In this document: one piece after another, positions 1 through 12,334 of the stretch
Numbering within the stretch: the stretch's first letter is position 1
Layout of the letters: every line of letters starts with the position of its first letter
Source of the DNA: Doryteuthis pealeii
Taxonomy: Eukaryota > Mollusca > Cephalopoda > Myopsida > Loliginidae
Length of the DNA: 64,000 nucleotides
Direction of reading: 5' to 3'
Assembly: GCA_023376005.1 (NCBI GenBank)
Contig: CM042157.1
Coordinates: forward strand, 63,692,311 to 63,756,310
Position numbers and translations under genes: made by a program
Notes under the pieces: model-generated
Told to the model about the DNA's origin: nothing
The model's database searches: none
The model's input: only the letters and a program-made list of their open reading frames with translations

Positions 1-238
1 GCCTGAGTTATGGAATCCTACATAGTGTCAAAGGTCCAGTGATATAATCCTATGTTCCGTCGTCCACGAAGGTTCAAAGCAATATGCGTAGGTATGACCA
101 GAACAGCCGGTATAAATAACAATATCAGCAGCAGAGTACTGCCAGTTAATTGGCCAAGAATATGGTCACATGATTATCGCCGAGTCGATAAATAAGAGTG
201 GGCATTTAACACACGCCTTATATCTAAAAAAAAGTAGG
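1..238. other. intergenic sequence, nothing recognised
   Basis: AT-rich, no supported gene. It ends at an A-rich run just before a SINE copy. Confidence 0.4.
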
Positions 239-523
239 AAGCGCGTGGTACGATGGTTAAAGTTATGGGAAATGGACTTGTCGCCCCGAGTTTAAATCCT
301 AGATGTGATAATTGCATTTAACTTTGCGCTAATACCCTTGGGAAAGGTATGAATCCTACTCTCCCTCCAGCTATGGATAAATAGTAGGTCAGACTGGGCT
401 CTTTAACCTTGGTTAGGTAACCAGTCTAGGAGAAGGAAAACTCTAAATTCAAACCTGTTGAACTCCGCTTAAGAAATTGACCTTGTGTCACATCCTGCTC
501 GTGCGGAGGGGTTGGTAAATATA
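239..523 (+). mobile_element. tRNA-derived SINE, family B, near full length
   Basis: Starts with an A-box-like GTGGTACGATGGTTAAAG and has a B-box-like GAGTTTAAATCC. The body continues through ACCCTTGGGAAAGGTATGAA and a tail ending CGTGCGGAGGGGTTGGTAAA before a short (TA)n. Closely matches the copy at 19141-19418. Pol III box pattern is seen directly; no family name could be verified. Confidence 0.8.
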
Positions 524-2508
524 TATATCTAAAAAATCCCAACAAAGGGGAGGTAACATTTCAGGGCAACAAAAGAAATATGTTGGTCCAACTCTGCACA
601 CACATAAAGAGGTTACAAGATACTTGGAAAGCCTTGCTAAGCCACAAAAAAAAAAAAAAAAAAACATTTACCCACCTGTTCACACGAGTAGGATTTGACA
701 TGAGATCTCAAGTATGGGATATCCAGTGAGGATCGAATTCGTTTTTCAGTAATGGATTTGCAAGACTAGCTTGCAAAGCCATTAGCATTATCTCACCTAA
801 CCAAGTAGAAATTCCTATATAAAGGCATCATCAAAATCTCAAATGTTTTTAATTTTAAAATTCAAATGAAGACCTGCAGTATTGTTTTGACTAACGTATG
901 ATTTTAAAATTAACAAGGCCATCATATGGCCTTGCAAAGATAGTCCAGTAGAAATAGGTTTCAACCCAGGAAAAAAAAAGGCCAAGCTAAAATTTACACC
1001 AAGTAAAGGACATATGGTCTACAATAACATATCCAAAATCCTCTTTAATTGGATGAGGGGAAAAAAGTTGAGATTTCAAAAAGCTCTATTTGGCTAAAAT
1101 GAGGAAAATGCTTCTGCTGAATTTAACTAAAAAAAAGATGAAAATATAACAAGATCGTCTGAATAAAAACTAATAAGAGCTGTCTGTAAGTAATGAGAAT
1201 TTTTTGTCCGTCTATGCAAATTTGGGCAAATCCGGGAAACCTTTGTAATCCTAATTAACAAACAAAAGGAGTTGACTCCTTTTTGCCTAAAGGTTTTATT
1301 TTAATATTATTTGTTTAAATATTTTATATTAAAAATTATTCATCTTCTATAGAAAATATTCTGGAAAATGAATGGGATTGGAGTTATTTTTAAAAATTAT
1401 TTTTATTGTAATCAATAATTATCAGTTAATATTTTAATTTATTAATATCTGATATACACAAAACTTTTAGATAATTACTGTTTGATTAGCAAAATTAAGT
1501 ACATTTTGTTATATAGAGTATTATGAATTATCTTGCATACATTTTCTAATATCATATCTTTTTTCTTACAAGTCTAGCACTCAGACATAATAAAAGGGGT
1601 GGGGGTAAAACCTGCAGTACCCCATGTTGGGCTAATAAAAAGTGTATAAGAACAGATATGGGTTTAAGTGTGTTTGCTGCACTTTAAACCACAGTCAATT
1701 CAATAAATTCCTAAAGTAGTTTTGAGTTATAAGCAATAGAAAAAGATGTTGCCTCGAGTTATGTTTTTTGCTGTGAAGGAAATAGTAATCTGTATTTGAT
1801 TTATCATATTAATGTGATTTTTAGTGAAACCAGGTAAAAAAGAATGGCATGCTCAAGAGGCAGTCAGTCAATCAAATATAAACTTCATATAAAGCCGATA
1901 AAAAAAAGCACTAAATGGTTTAACCGCTGTGTCCACTTTCAAATTCAATAAAAACAAATAGTGTTTAATCTTCGAAAATGTGAAAAATATTTTGTTCAAA
2001 TTCAGTATCATCTGAATAGGCAGCTTCTTCAACTTTCTCTTGCTCCCTGGTATTTTGGTGTCAATTTCAGCATGCTAGAATTCTAAAGAAAGTAAAATTT
2101 CTTTAAAAAAAACAAGGCAAAGAAAGGGTTTTATGTCTTTCTTTTTCCCTAGTTTCACCAATTCTTAAAGCATCAGAAAGTAGTTGATTAACCTTACCAA
2201 GTTATGGGTAATTCCATGTCAGAAAAACGTAAAATTGTCACCCACCCTCTTCAATTTTTCTGAAATGTTTTCCAGGTGTGCAGCATTTTTGGATTCCTTG
2301 GGCAAAAATGCATTTATAAACCAATTTTTAGGAGTAGGGGAAGCCATAGAATTCATTTTACAGACAAAAATAGGTTACAAAAAAGTTGCCATTTTTCGCA
2401 ACCCCCCTCAAATTTGGAGAACTAAAAATCAAAATAGCTCTGCCAATTTTTAGACTTGGAAGCTCAAATTTTGGGCATTGTCTAACTTTATCATAATCCA
2501 CACTTGGA
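524..2508. other. AT-rich intergenic DNA without a recognised gene
   Basis: Poly-A runs and scattered AT-rich sequence. The small open frame at 2184-2453 has no family features and is not called. Confidence 0.4.
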
Positions 2509-2568
2509 CTGTTTTAATCTAACTCCTTTATCCACTTCTAGTTGATAAAGGAGTTAGATTAAGACAGT
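2509..2568. repeat. short perfect hairpin
   Basis: GTTTTAATCTAACTCCTTTA and its reverse complement flank a loop of about 11 bases. Function unknown. Confidence 0.6.
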
Positions 2569-2579
2569 TCTAAGTTACA

Positions 2580-2905
2580 GTTATCTCTAGATTGCAGGTT
2601 CAATCCTGATCAAGGGCAGCAGTAATATAGAATAAAAAATTAACACCTCTACCCCAGCTATGTTTAGCGGAATGAGAACAGGATACCCCCATGGACTGAA
2701 TAAAGGGTTAGGTTCAAAGTTCCATGATGGCTCCTGTTTACGAGAAGAAGGTTCCCGGGTCCGAGAAGAAATACCTGAGGGCATATCGGCCGAAACGCTG
2801 TACAGATAACAATAAAGATGAGGACAATAGTCCGAATAACACAGATGATACTAATCATCAAGCCTCATCTCAAACATTCAGAGATATAGTATTTAAGCAT
2901 ATATT
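2580..2905 (+). repeat. interspersed repeat, family H
   Basis: Contains CCCCAGCTATG, GAGAACAGGATACCCCCAT, a CCGAAACG motif and ATAAAGATGAGGACAATAGT near the end. The same order occurs at 20158-20440, and the end portion also in the foldbacks at 55709-56022 and 45343-45558. Confidence 0.7.
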
Positions 2906-3562
2906 GTTGAAAACAGTTTAGCTGTGCATTACACAAGCAGAAACATAGCTGTATAAAAGCAATTTGGCAGTACAGGCAAGCAATAAGCATACACAAGACA
3001 TCTCAATAGCAGGAAATAATAATAAACGATGTAGGTGATGCAGGGCAATTTTTTGAGCCAAAATTTTGGGAAAAAAGTGCATCCTATATGCCGTCAAATT
3101 ACAAAAGAAAACAAATTAATCTAAATTTGAATTGACTCTTCTTGTAGCCCTGCTTTAGAGGAAAAGGGATTTTATCCTGTTGGAATATTTCTGATATAAG
3201 GTGTGCTCCAATTCCCACCCCGAATTTAAAGACTAGCCAAGGTCACGTGGTTTACTCCTCCAGCCAATCAACAACCATAATGTGTGGCTCATACACTACT
3301 TAAACACTGATACTTGCCACAGTTCACTTGCAATAAATGAGGAGGAACTTACGACCATTGACAAAGGAACTGAGGACTCTTTACCAGAAGAACCAAAGGA
3401 TTCTTTATCAGAGGATTACCAAGGATCCAATTCCACTGGACAAGTGCTCTTGCTTAAGGCCTACAGGATGGGCCATAAGATTGTAACATATCCTACTGTA
3501 AAAGGTGACTTTTATTAGAACATCTAAGACATATCATTCAAGGATAAGTTTTAAGGTTTAAA

Positions 3563-4075
3563 ATAAGATTTGGTTTGGTTTGGTTTGGTTTACGGCATAT
3601 CAACCTCAGTGGGTCATTTAATGCCGCCAAAGTTTTGAAATAAATACATTCTTAATGGATAATCAGTTTTGTTTATAAACTCATTTTTTTTCTTCTATTT
3701 AACCCATAGATGGGACCTTAACAGGTACTACCATTCTGGGTCAGAGTGGACCAGGGAGCAATGGTGATGAAGGTGTGCTCCATATTCCCCAAACTGGAAC
3801 CTCACCATCAGATAGAGTTTAACGTCATTCCAAGGACATGAAGACCCTCAGCCACTACCTTCTAGCACCCATATGATAAAAAGGGTTAGGGCTTGCCATA
3901 AGGACAATAGGGTTGGGGCAATCATATAGGCGCTAGGGCTTGACGTGACTAGCCGATTGATAGCCCTTCTAGCCCAAGAAAGGGCCAAAGTAGAGTTTTG
4001 CAAGTCATGGACTGCTCATCCACCTGGGTTCTATCCTTAAGCATCACAGGTCGCCACCCACGGCCACATTTGGGG
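3563..4075 (-). mobile_element. family C retroposon (SINE-like), near full length
   Basis: The left edge is a (TTTGG)n run, reading as an (AAACC)n tail on the minus strand, then CGGCATATCAACC, GGGTCATTTAATGCC, TGGGTCAGAGTGGACCAGGG and GCCACCCACGGCCACATTTG. Same layout as the complete copy at 23891-24460. Confidence 0.75.
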
Positions 4076-4652
4076 GTATTGGGTTGTCTGCCTGGAAGAG
4101 TTATCTTCCCTCTAGGTTCCCGTTTTTTACCACCAGGGGTTTTTTTTTTTGGTATTTAAGTGCCCGTTTTGAACTTTCTCTCTCGCTTTTCGGGAATTGA
4201 CAACTATGGGTTAGACACTTGTCTACACCCTCCCTGTTTGGGGGTTCTTCACCCCCAACACACAGCCACTAGTATGTGACTTTAGTCTATGGACTCTCCA
4301 TAACTAAACACAGCTTTTGTATCTTATCCTTTTTCTATGTACGTATATTATCCGCTATGTATCTTGCCTCGTATATGTATTTCACGTCTTAAATGTTTCT
4401 ACATTTGCTTATATTAAAGTCCAGTGTTACATTTCACACTCTTGGTCAGAGTTGTTTTATTCAACCAATTATAATATTATTATAACCTTGAACCTTATCT
4501 TAAAGCCCACCGACAGGGCTTTAAGATAAGATTTCTGAAAAAGGAATTGAAAAATCCTCCAAATATTTTATTACAGCATATAGACCCATAAGAGACACAT
4601 CGAATGAAAATATTTTAATCACAACTCTTTGCCTACTTTAAACCACTCACGT

Positions 4653-4810
4653 CTGTGACGCTATCAGCGCAGTTTTTGTATTTTATCGTCAGTAAGAAGC
4701 CTCTTCTACTCGATATAAAATAAATCCTTCTTGTTAAATTTTACAATAACCTTTGTGTGCATTCATTATTTTCATTCAACATATTTTTATCTGTACATCA
4801 AGACATAACA
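4653..4810 (+). mobile_element. candidate LTR of a gypsy-type element
   Basis: Starts TGTGACGC, ends in ACA, contains AATAAA-like signals and lies shortly upstream of gag-like coding sequence. No second LTR was found, so the call is tentative. Confidence 0.35.
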
Positions 4811-5141
4811 TTTGATGATCGAGAATCAAGATTTATCGAAAAAAAAAATCACGGAAAGTAACAAAGTTACAACGTTATATCAACAAAACGATCGAGTTTT
4901 TCAACAAAAAAAAAATTCCGGAAGAAATTTGACAACGAAATTAATTTCGAAGTCACATAAAAGCCAGAATTGTCTTTTTTTTTTTTTTTTAATATATATT
5001 GTCGGATTGTGAACACACACAAAATATAAGGTACGTTAAAAAATTTTTTAAAAAACGCTACTTATTTCACAAGAATTTTTTTTTTCTGGCACTCATATTG
5101 CATTTCTTTCAAATTTTAAAAATTAATTTATAAATAAATAA

Positions 5142-5835
5142 AATGGATCCTACTATACAAAAACTTTTAGAACAGCAACTAAAATTAATGGAAATTTTTC
5201 TGAAAAATTATTACCAGACATTACTTTGAATCAAATAACAGAGGAATGTCATCGACTCACAAACACGACACGTGACTCCTTGATGGTACAAGTCGGGATC
5301 GGCCACAATTTCTACAATCAACACTGTCCAGTTGTCAGTTGAAAATAAAATTGTGTCGTCTGATTCTTTGGGACATTCCATCACTGAATTTCACTATAAT
5401 GCTGATATTAAGTCTACATTCACAACATGGTATACTCGTTTCGAGGAACTTTTTAATATAGATTTTAAAGATCAATCAGACGACTGGAAGGTAAGACTAA
5501 TTCTCCGAAAAATTGGCCCAGCAGAACACAAAAAATATGTTAACCGTATTTTACCAAAACACCCACGGGACTGTAGTTTGTGGGGATTTAAATAAAATAA
5601 AATAAAAATTAAATAAATAAATAAAAAGTTCTCAGCGTCTGGACTCTGGCGTCCAGTCTTAACGGTCTAATTAATAAAGTTTCCATCTATACTTAGAAAC
5701 AGTTGTGTCTTTTTATTTCTCTTCATCACATCATTTCATATTCCCCATAAGTTTCACTGAAACAGTCGAGACACTAAAAACAATTTTCGGGGAACATACC
5801 TCACTTTTCAATACAAGGTTTAACTGTCTAAATTA
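5142..5835 (+). pseudogene. gypsy-type retrotransposon gag, 5' half, broken
   Basis: After ATGGATCC at 5142 the reading frame soon breaks. A block at 5330-5575 encodes ITEFHYNADIKSTFTTWYTR, FEELFNIDF and AEHKKYVNRILPKHPRD, typical of the Gag of gypsy elements with K02A2.6-like proteins. After about 165 bp of unrelated AT-rich sequence, Gag resumes at about 5740 (FTETVETLKTIFGE, SLFNTRFNCLN). A 118-bp copy of a later Gag segment sits out of order at 5218-5335. Clearly dead. Confidence 0.75.
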
Positions 5836-6245
5836 TTATTACAATTGCGTTACCCAACACATCGTGAAAGAAAAAAGCCAGACTTCTTTGTAACTGATAA
5901 TTTCAAGGTAAAAAGTTTTGACTATTGTTACTTATTGTCTACCATTCCCAGCAACTATGTTGAGGCAATGAAATCCCCAGATTCGCCACAATGGGCGCCC
6001 GCCATGCAAAATGAATATAAAACACTTCTTGACAATGATACGTTTGAATTAAAACCCGTGCCAGAAAATCAGCACATTGTCGGTTGTTGTTGGGTCTACG
6101 ATTTGAAATTTAATGAAAATGGCACCTGCAAATATAAAGCTAGGTTTGTCGCAAAAGGATTTTCACAGATTTATGGTGAAGATTACCTTGATACGTTTTC
6201 TCCGATGACTAACCTGACTTCCATACGAGTTTTAATTCAGTTAAC
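5836..6245 (+). pseudogene. Ty1/copia reverse-transcriptase fragment inside the gag remnant
   Basis: Encodes YPTHRERKKPDFF, PQWAPAMQNEYKTLLDNDTF, ELKPVPENQHIV and YKARFVAKGFSQIYGEDYLD then TFSPMTNLTSIRVLIQL. This is the N-terminal part of a copia RT (RVT_2). It stops abruptly, and the catalytic YVDD region is absent. Its last 17 residues seed the tandem array at 6840-8250. Confidence 0.8.
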
Positions 6246-6269
6246 CTACGATCAGCTCCTCATTTTACT

Positions 6270-6378
6270 GCACAAATCCCTGTGCTACTCATACGCTGAG
6301 TTGGCGAGGGCCGGTATCGAACCAGGAACCTTGTGGTTCCAAAGCTGACACTCTACCAACTGAGCTAAACCAGCCCTT
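6270..6378 (-). mobile_element. tRNA-derived SINE, family A, head portion
   Basis: Reverse strand reads a tRNA-like GGCTGGTTTAGCTCAGTTGG and GGTTCGATACC (A and B boxes). Only the tRNA-related head is present. Confidence 0.75.
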
Positions 6379-6838
6379 ATATAATAATTTTGTTTTTTGT
6401 TTTTCACTGATGCGAGGTGGTTATTGTATCAAATATTCCATCCGTTTTCTGTAGCACCAATATTTTGTTTATCTATATCTGTACATATATAAAAGAGGGG
6501 TTGGGTAGATACAAAACCTCCGCTGCCTAGTAGCTGTACCTTACCCCAATGAAAGACTAGGGGAGTAAACCCCCAAGACAAATCAGGAACCGGAGTCCCT
6601 AAAGTGGTGTGATGCTGAAATCCAGTGCTACCCAGCAACTCCTGCGACATTGCCACTGCCAAACTGCATTGATTCCTTACTTTTCCTTTGGATCACAGCG
6701 GCAGTGTGGAGAGGGAGGATTTCTGCTTGGGCAACAGTTCATCCTCCATATGAATCCGCCCATGCTACGTAGTTCAAAAAAAAATTGGACACTACTCCAT
6801 CGTCTCTCGTAGACGGAAGGATGCCAACACAACAATGG
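6379..6838. repeat. unclassified repeat-like sequence
   Basis: Moderately GC-rich sequence without a gene. Its end (CGTAGACGGAAGGATGCCA) recurs as TAGACGGAAGGATGCCAGCC at about 21990-22018, so part of it is interspersed. Confidence 0.5.
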
Positions 6839-8252
6839 AGGATTCAGCCAATTTTACTACGTACTCAACCATTATCAACAACGTTTTCTCCAATGACTGA
6901 CCTGACTTCCATACGAGTTTTAATTCAGTTAACAATGGAGGATTCAGCAAATTTTACTACGTACTCAACCATTATCAACAACGTTTTCTCCAATGACTGA
7001 CCTGACTTCCATACGAGTTTTAATTCAGTTAACAATGGAGGATTCAGCCAATTTTACTACGTACTCAACATTATCAACGTTTCTCCAATGACTAACCTGA
7101 CTTCCATACGAGTTTTAATTCAGTTAACAATGGAGGATTCAGCCAATTTTACTACGTACAACAACCATTATCAACGTTTTCTCCAATGACTAACCTGACT
7201 TCCATACGAGTTTTAATTCAGTTAACAATGGAGGATTCAGCCAATTTTACTACGTACAACAACCATTATCAACGTTTTCTCCAATGACTAACCTGACTTC
7301 CATACGAGTTTTAATTCAGTTAACAATGGAGGATTCAGCCAATTTTACTACGTACTCAACCATTATCAACAACGTTTTCTCCAACGACTAACCTGACTTC
7401 CATACGAGTTTTAATTTAACAATGGAGGATTCAGCCAATTTTACTACGTACAACAACCATTATCAACGTTTTCTCCAATGACTAACCTGACTTCCATACG
7501 AGTTTTAATTCAATTAACAATGGAGGATTCAGCCAATTTTACTACGTACTCAACCATTATCAACAACGTTTTCTCCAATGACTGACCTGACTTCCATACG
7601 AGTTTTAATTCAGTTAACAATGGAGGATTCAGCCAATTTTACTACGTACTCAACCATTATCAACAACGTTTTCTCCAATGACTGACCTGACTTCCATACG
7701 AGTTTTAATTCAGTTAACAATTTCAGCCAATTTTACTACGTCAACAACGTTTTCTTTGACCTGAATACCAATTAACCTGACTTCCATACGAGTTTTAATT
7801 CATTAACAATGGAGGATTCAGCCAATTTTACTACGTACAACAACCATTATCAACGTTTTCTCCAATGACTAACCTGACTTCCATACGAGTTTTAATTCAG
7901 TTAACAATGGAGGATTCAGCCAATTTTACTACGTACTCAACCATTATCAACAACGTTTTCTCCAACGACTAACCTGACTTCCATACGAGTTTTAATTCAG
8001 TTAACAATGGAGGATTCAGCCAATTTTACTACGTACAACAACCATTATCAACGTTTTCTCCAATGACTAACCTGACTTCCATACGAGTTTTAATTCAGTT
8101 AACAATGGAGGATTCAGCCAATTTTACTACGTACAACCATTATCAACGTTTTCTCCAATGACTAACCTGACTTCCATACGAGTTTTAATTCAGTTAACAA
8201 TGGAGGATTCAGCCAATTTTACTACGTACTCAACCATTATCAAAAAAGAATG
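6839..8252 (+). repeat. tandem array of about 14 units of ~100 bp derived from a copia/gag junction
   Basis: CCTGACTTCCATACGAGTTT recurs at about 6902, 7001, 7087, 7194, 7293, 7391, 7487, 7586, 7685, 7777, 7874, 7973, 8068 and 8167. Each unit joins the end of the copia RT fragment (SPMTNLTSIRVLIQLT) to a Gag segment (MEDSANFTTYSTII). Units vary by small deletions (e.g. TCAACC lost), so the array is not perfectly homogenised. Several start positions are approximate. Confidence 0.9.
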
Positions 8253-8505
8253 TAAGAAGTTTAAGATCTCTTCGATCACAGACCAACAATTCAAGTGTTT
8301 GATGTTTGTGTGTGGTTTAAGATCTTCGTGTTTCAAGGATATTCGCACATGTATTCTATTGAAGACAGAACAAAACCCAGACATTACTTTGAATCAAATA
8401 ACAGAGGAATGTCATCAACTTACAAACACGACACGTGACTCCTTGATGGTACAACAGTCGGGATCGGCCACAATTTCTACAACCAACACTGTCCAAGGAC
8501 AGAAA
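8200..8505 (+). pseudogene. gypsy gag remnant, 3' part
   Basis: Reads MEDSANFTTYSTIIKKECKK, then QFKCLMFVCGLRSSCFKDIR, LLKTEQNPDITLNQITEECH and RDSLMVQQ. This continues the Gag broken off at 5835. The stretch 8383-8500 is duplicated at 5218-5335. Confidence 0.75.
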
Positions 8506-8754
8506 TATCCCCTCATACAGGTATATAATTAAAAACATTTTTTTTTTTTAAATACCAGGGAAATTTGATAGTCAAAGAGTTAAAAGAAAGACCAATTTTA
8601 GAGAGAGTGAAAAAAAAAAAAAAAAAAAAAAAAAAACACATTTTATTACTATGAAAGAAATAATCTTTACAGTTGTGGAAAAAAGAAAATTTCGAAAAAG
8701 AAAATTTTTTTTTTGAAAATTAAAATTTGAGAGAGAGAAAAAGGGAGACGAAAG

Positions 8755-9159
8755 GGTAATCTGAACATTAGTTAATATAAATGAGAGTAACCTCCCCTTG
8801 TTTGTTTCATTTTGAAGAAGCCTTAAGTTTTGGTTGGCCAATTTCATTTCAGTGTAAATCTACACTGAAAATACAAATTTATTTGAATCAATACAACTGC
8901 ATGTTTTAACATGAAAATATCATAAAATGTGTTCTTAATTGTGCTTGCACATTATTTGAAATGAACTTAATTGTTATTAAGAACACATTTTATGATATTT
9001 TCATGTTAAAACATGCAATTGTATTGATTCAAACAAATTCATATTTTCAGTGTAGATTTACGGTGAAATGAAAATGGCCAACCAAAACATAAGGCTTCCT
9101 CAAAGTGAAATAAACAAGGGGAGGCTACTCTCATTTATGTAACTAATGTTCAGATTACC
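8755..9159. mobile_element. foldback MITE, complete (405 bp)
   Basis: Begins GGTAATCTGAACATTAG and ends with the exact inverse. The arms of about 185 bp are nearly perfect inverted repeats around a short centre. Related copies at 12796-13036, 33040-33270 and 40626-40834. No coding capacity. Confidence 0.85.
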
Positions 9160-10870
9160 ATGAAAAGACTGCTGATATAACTATAGATATAATGAAATAG
9201 TTACAGCTTATATAATAAAGAGAGATGAAAAAAAAAAGTTACAACTTCTTTAGTTTAGAATAGAATACATTCAGCATTATGGTTGGATTAATTAAGAATG
9301 TGTCACATGACCTCAGAACAAGTCACATGATCGGTTTTGCTGGTATGGATCCCAGAAAAGAATGAACAGATCTAAAAGTGACCAGTAGGTTTTGTTTTAT
9401 GGCACATCAACCTTGGTGGGTCATTTAATGCCAACTAAGTTTTGGATTCGTAGCAATATTTCAACAGAAAACAAATGTAATTATTAAATTAAGATGCCAA
9501 CATTAATCAGCATTTTAAAGTGTCTTTTCTTTCCTCATATTTGAATATCCACAAAAGCAGAGGCTCGCAGACTTTTGTTTTCATTAATAATTTATTTTTC
9601 CTTAAACCAATGAAAGCCCCAAGGAAGGTTTGTTAAACAAACCGTGTGAGAAGACCTGTTCTGCACTCTGCTCTTTCGATGTACTTTGTCTAGTTCCCCA
9701 AGCGTTGTGAATTATGTGCTGGCCGAATTTAAGGCACGAGTCAGAAAAACAGGCTCACAAGGATTTAAAAAAACAAACAAAAAAACAACAACTACAAGTG
9801 TAAACAAGACACGGATGGCTGCTACTGTTTATCCCTACCAGCGATCTTAACACCCCAACGGCCGAGTTGTAACTGCCTTAGTGCTCGAGTTTAGTTGTAT
9901 TTATGTCAAATTCCCCTTTCCCCAACCATCTTCTCCGGACCACACAAAGGGCCAGCACTTAAATAAATCGCAGACTTCTAGTCGTCATTAACCCTTAAAA
10001 TTAAAGTACTTAAATATTTTTTCAGACACTACGGCTTCAATACGTTCACCATTATTTATTTTCAAAAGAGATTTTCTCCTAAAAATCCTTTTTGCTTTTA
10101 ATACCTGGGTGCCTAAGATATTATCATCAGGTGGTCCCATTTCATGGTGGTCGTACAAGTCTCTTTAAACTTTACGACCTAATCTTTGGACTCGTAAAAA
10201 GGTCAACCACCTACCCCTTTTACTTATGCTTGGCTTTAACCTATTCCCTTTTTTATTTATTTATTCTGACCACGTTCGTCTTCAACCATAGTATCACAAC
10301 CGAAACACTGTAGCGTCGGCTTATCAAACATCATTCGTTAATGAAACTTGTGCTTTTTCAATTTTTATAAAATTACATTGTCAGATTTACTTCCACTTTT
10401 TCTTCATAAATGTATTGATGTGTAGATTTTAACTATAGTTCAATTACTCATATTTTTGAGTACAATCCAAGTTCTTTTAGGAAATGTAAAATCCTGGATG
10501 GTCTTATTTTTGTGAAAACTTTTTTCAAATTACTTGCTTGGTAGTATTTTGTTCGCACTAGAACAAAGTCTGCACACTCTTGCAGTATATGTTTCAGTAT
10601 AAATCTCTTGGTATGTAGTGCATATTGGGGATTCTGTACCCTCTAGTAAATGATGATGGGTGATGTAGGTCCACTTTCCTGCGTTTTTTATTTTATTTAG
10701 TTAGGAAGTTTTAAAAGAGTAATAAAAATTGTTAAAAAAATATTGTCTCGCCTCTTTTTGGAGTTTCGATGAATTCAACAAAATGATGTGTGCATTGTTA
10801 TAAAGTAAGAACACCCCTTCATCACACACACACACACACACACACAAAAAAAAATTACTGAGAATTATGA
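9160..10870. other. intergenic DNA, little recognised
   Basis: Holds a family C tail at about 9393-9440 (GGCACATCAACCTTGGTGGG) and a comparatively GC-rich, apparently unique stretch at 9550-9960. Small open frames here lack family features. A (CA)n run lies at 10823-10846. Confidence 0.4.
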
Positions 10871-10874
10871 CATT

Positions 10875-11519
10875 ATATATACTAGCAAATATATGCACCC
10901 TCCGGGTGCAAGTATTTAAGTTTCGATATAATAAAATATCATATTAAATTAGAAAGGCTAATGAAACTGGCTAAGAATGCAGATAAAAAGATCTGCAACA
11001 GAGGGGGTATAATTGAAAAATAGAACAGCTTTGAAACTAACTATTCCATCATTTTCCATTACTCCCCTGTTTCATTGGTAAATTTTCCTAATTTAACTAT
11101 TTAGTTAAAATAGGAAGTAAAGGATAATATTACAGTTATTTCTTCTTGTAGATAAATTTCTTTTAAGATTTATCCACGAGATTTTTGTTTATATTTCTTA
11201 AGATAAAACCAAACAATTAGAAATCAATAATACCAAGCACATATTTATTAAAATAAAATTTTAAATATCAATATGCAAATTAGCCTTCTCGTTCAAATTG
11301 TAAACCGCTATTTTGTTGTATATATAAATACAATTACATGTTATTAGTATGTAGATATGATCAACAGTATTAATAATGTAAAACAGTTTTTATTAATAAC
11401 TGAAGGTTTAAAAGAATGAAATCATGGAGAATTTGACGTAAATAATTAAGGGAATTGTGACTTGAGTAGTAATATAGTTTCGGTTACAGACAGAAAAACA
11501 CACAATCTCCATTATAATA

Positions 11520-11520
<1 letters not shown>
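10875..11520 (+). repeat. interspersed repeat family E
   Basis: Begins ACTAGCAAATATATGCACCC TCCGGG and ends CAGACAGAAAAACACACAAT. The same ends delimit copies at 33630-34010 and 40010-40385 (minus) and 60230-60710 (plus). Possibly a non-autonomous retroposon; class not determined. Confidence 0.6.

Positions 11521-11583
<63 letters not shown>
11521..11583. repeat. (TA)n/(TG)n microsatellite
   Basis: Uninterrupted TA dinucleotides followed by TG dinucleotides. Confidence 0.95.
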
Positions 11584-11587
11584 AATA

Positions 11588-11760
11588 TAGCGAAAATTTT
11601 GAAAAAACACAGGTTCAAATGAAATGAGAGATATTTATTCAGCCAATGCTGCAGTGTTTCAATCTGTTTAGTAGATCTTCTTCAGGGCTTTTGTTGATAT
11701 AAGGAAAAGGAAAATTTATCACAGAATAACACGGAGACTGTGATAGTTTTTGTTGATCAG
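11588..11760. repeat. repeat with CTTCTTCAGG motif
   Basis: Contains GAGAGATATTTATTCAGCC, a TTTCAATCTG motif and GATCTTCTTCAGGGC. The same word order recurs at 12050-12230 and 46845-47050. Confidence 0.45.
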
Positions 11761-11794
11761 TTTGTTTAAAAATGTTTTGAATAGAAAATTAGCA

Positions 11795-11830
<36 letters not shown>

Positions 11831-11960
11831 GTTAAGAGTAAGGAAATGAATCCGACGGTATATGTATAGATAAAATGGTATGAAAAACACATGTTAAATT
11901 GAATTAATCTTTACAAAAAGTTGTAAAAAATAAATTCAATTTAACATGTTTTCACACACA

Positions 11961-11963
<3 letters not shown>

Positions 11964-12036
<73 letters not shown>
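11964..12036. repeat. (AG)n microsatellite
   Basis: About 36 AG units after a short (CA)n. Confidence 0.95.
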
Positions 12037-12039
<3 letters not shown>

Positions 12040-12044
12040 TGTAC

Positions 12045-12230
12045 ACAAACACAGGATGTTATAAAGGATGAATATTTATTCTTGGTGATAATGTCGACGC
12101 TATAACGTTTCGGTCTCTATGACCTTCTTCAGGACATGAGATGAGGTCTTGTGTCGGGGAGTTAAATTCCCTGTCTGAGATGAGTATCTTTGGTCATGAG
12201 TGGGAGGAAATGGTGGTCAGCTGTTGCTAA
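12045..12230. repeat. repeat with GTTTCGGTCTCTATGACC motif
   Basis: GATGAATATTTATTCTTGG, AACGTTTCGGTCTC and GACCTTCTTCAGGACATGAG; shares order with 46845-47050. Class not resolved. Confidence 0.45.
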
Positions 12231-12334
12231 TATGAAGTGTATGTTAGAGTAATTTTTAAATTTAGGAATTCACTCCAAGTAATATTCTTCTTTTAACTTC
12301 TTTCAAAATTTATGAAGTTGTCATCTCATAATAT

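Noticed and set aside
2184..2453. 89-residue open frame
   Set aside because: No homology features recognised and AT-rich context.
3282..3518. 78-residue open frame with acidic repeats
   Set aside because: No recognisable family or splice context; flanked by repeats, so not called as a gene.
6270..6378. Possible genuine tRNA genes (here and in other SINE heads)
   Set aside because: A and B boxes are present but the sequences are diverged, occur in many copies and are joined to SINE bodies.
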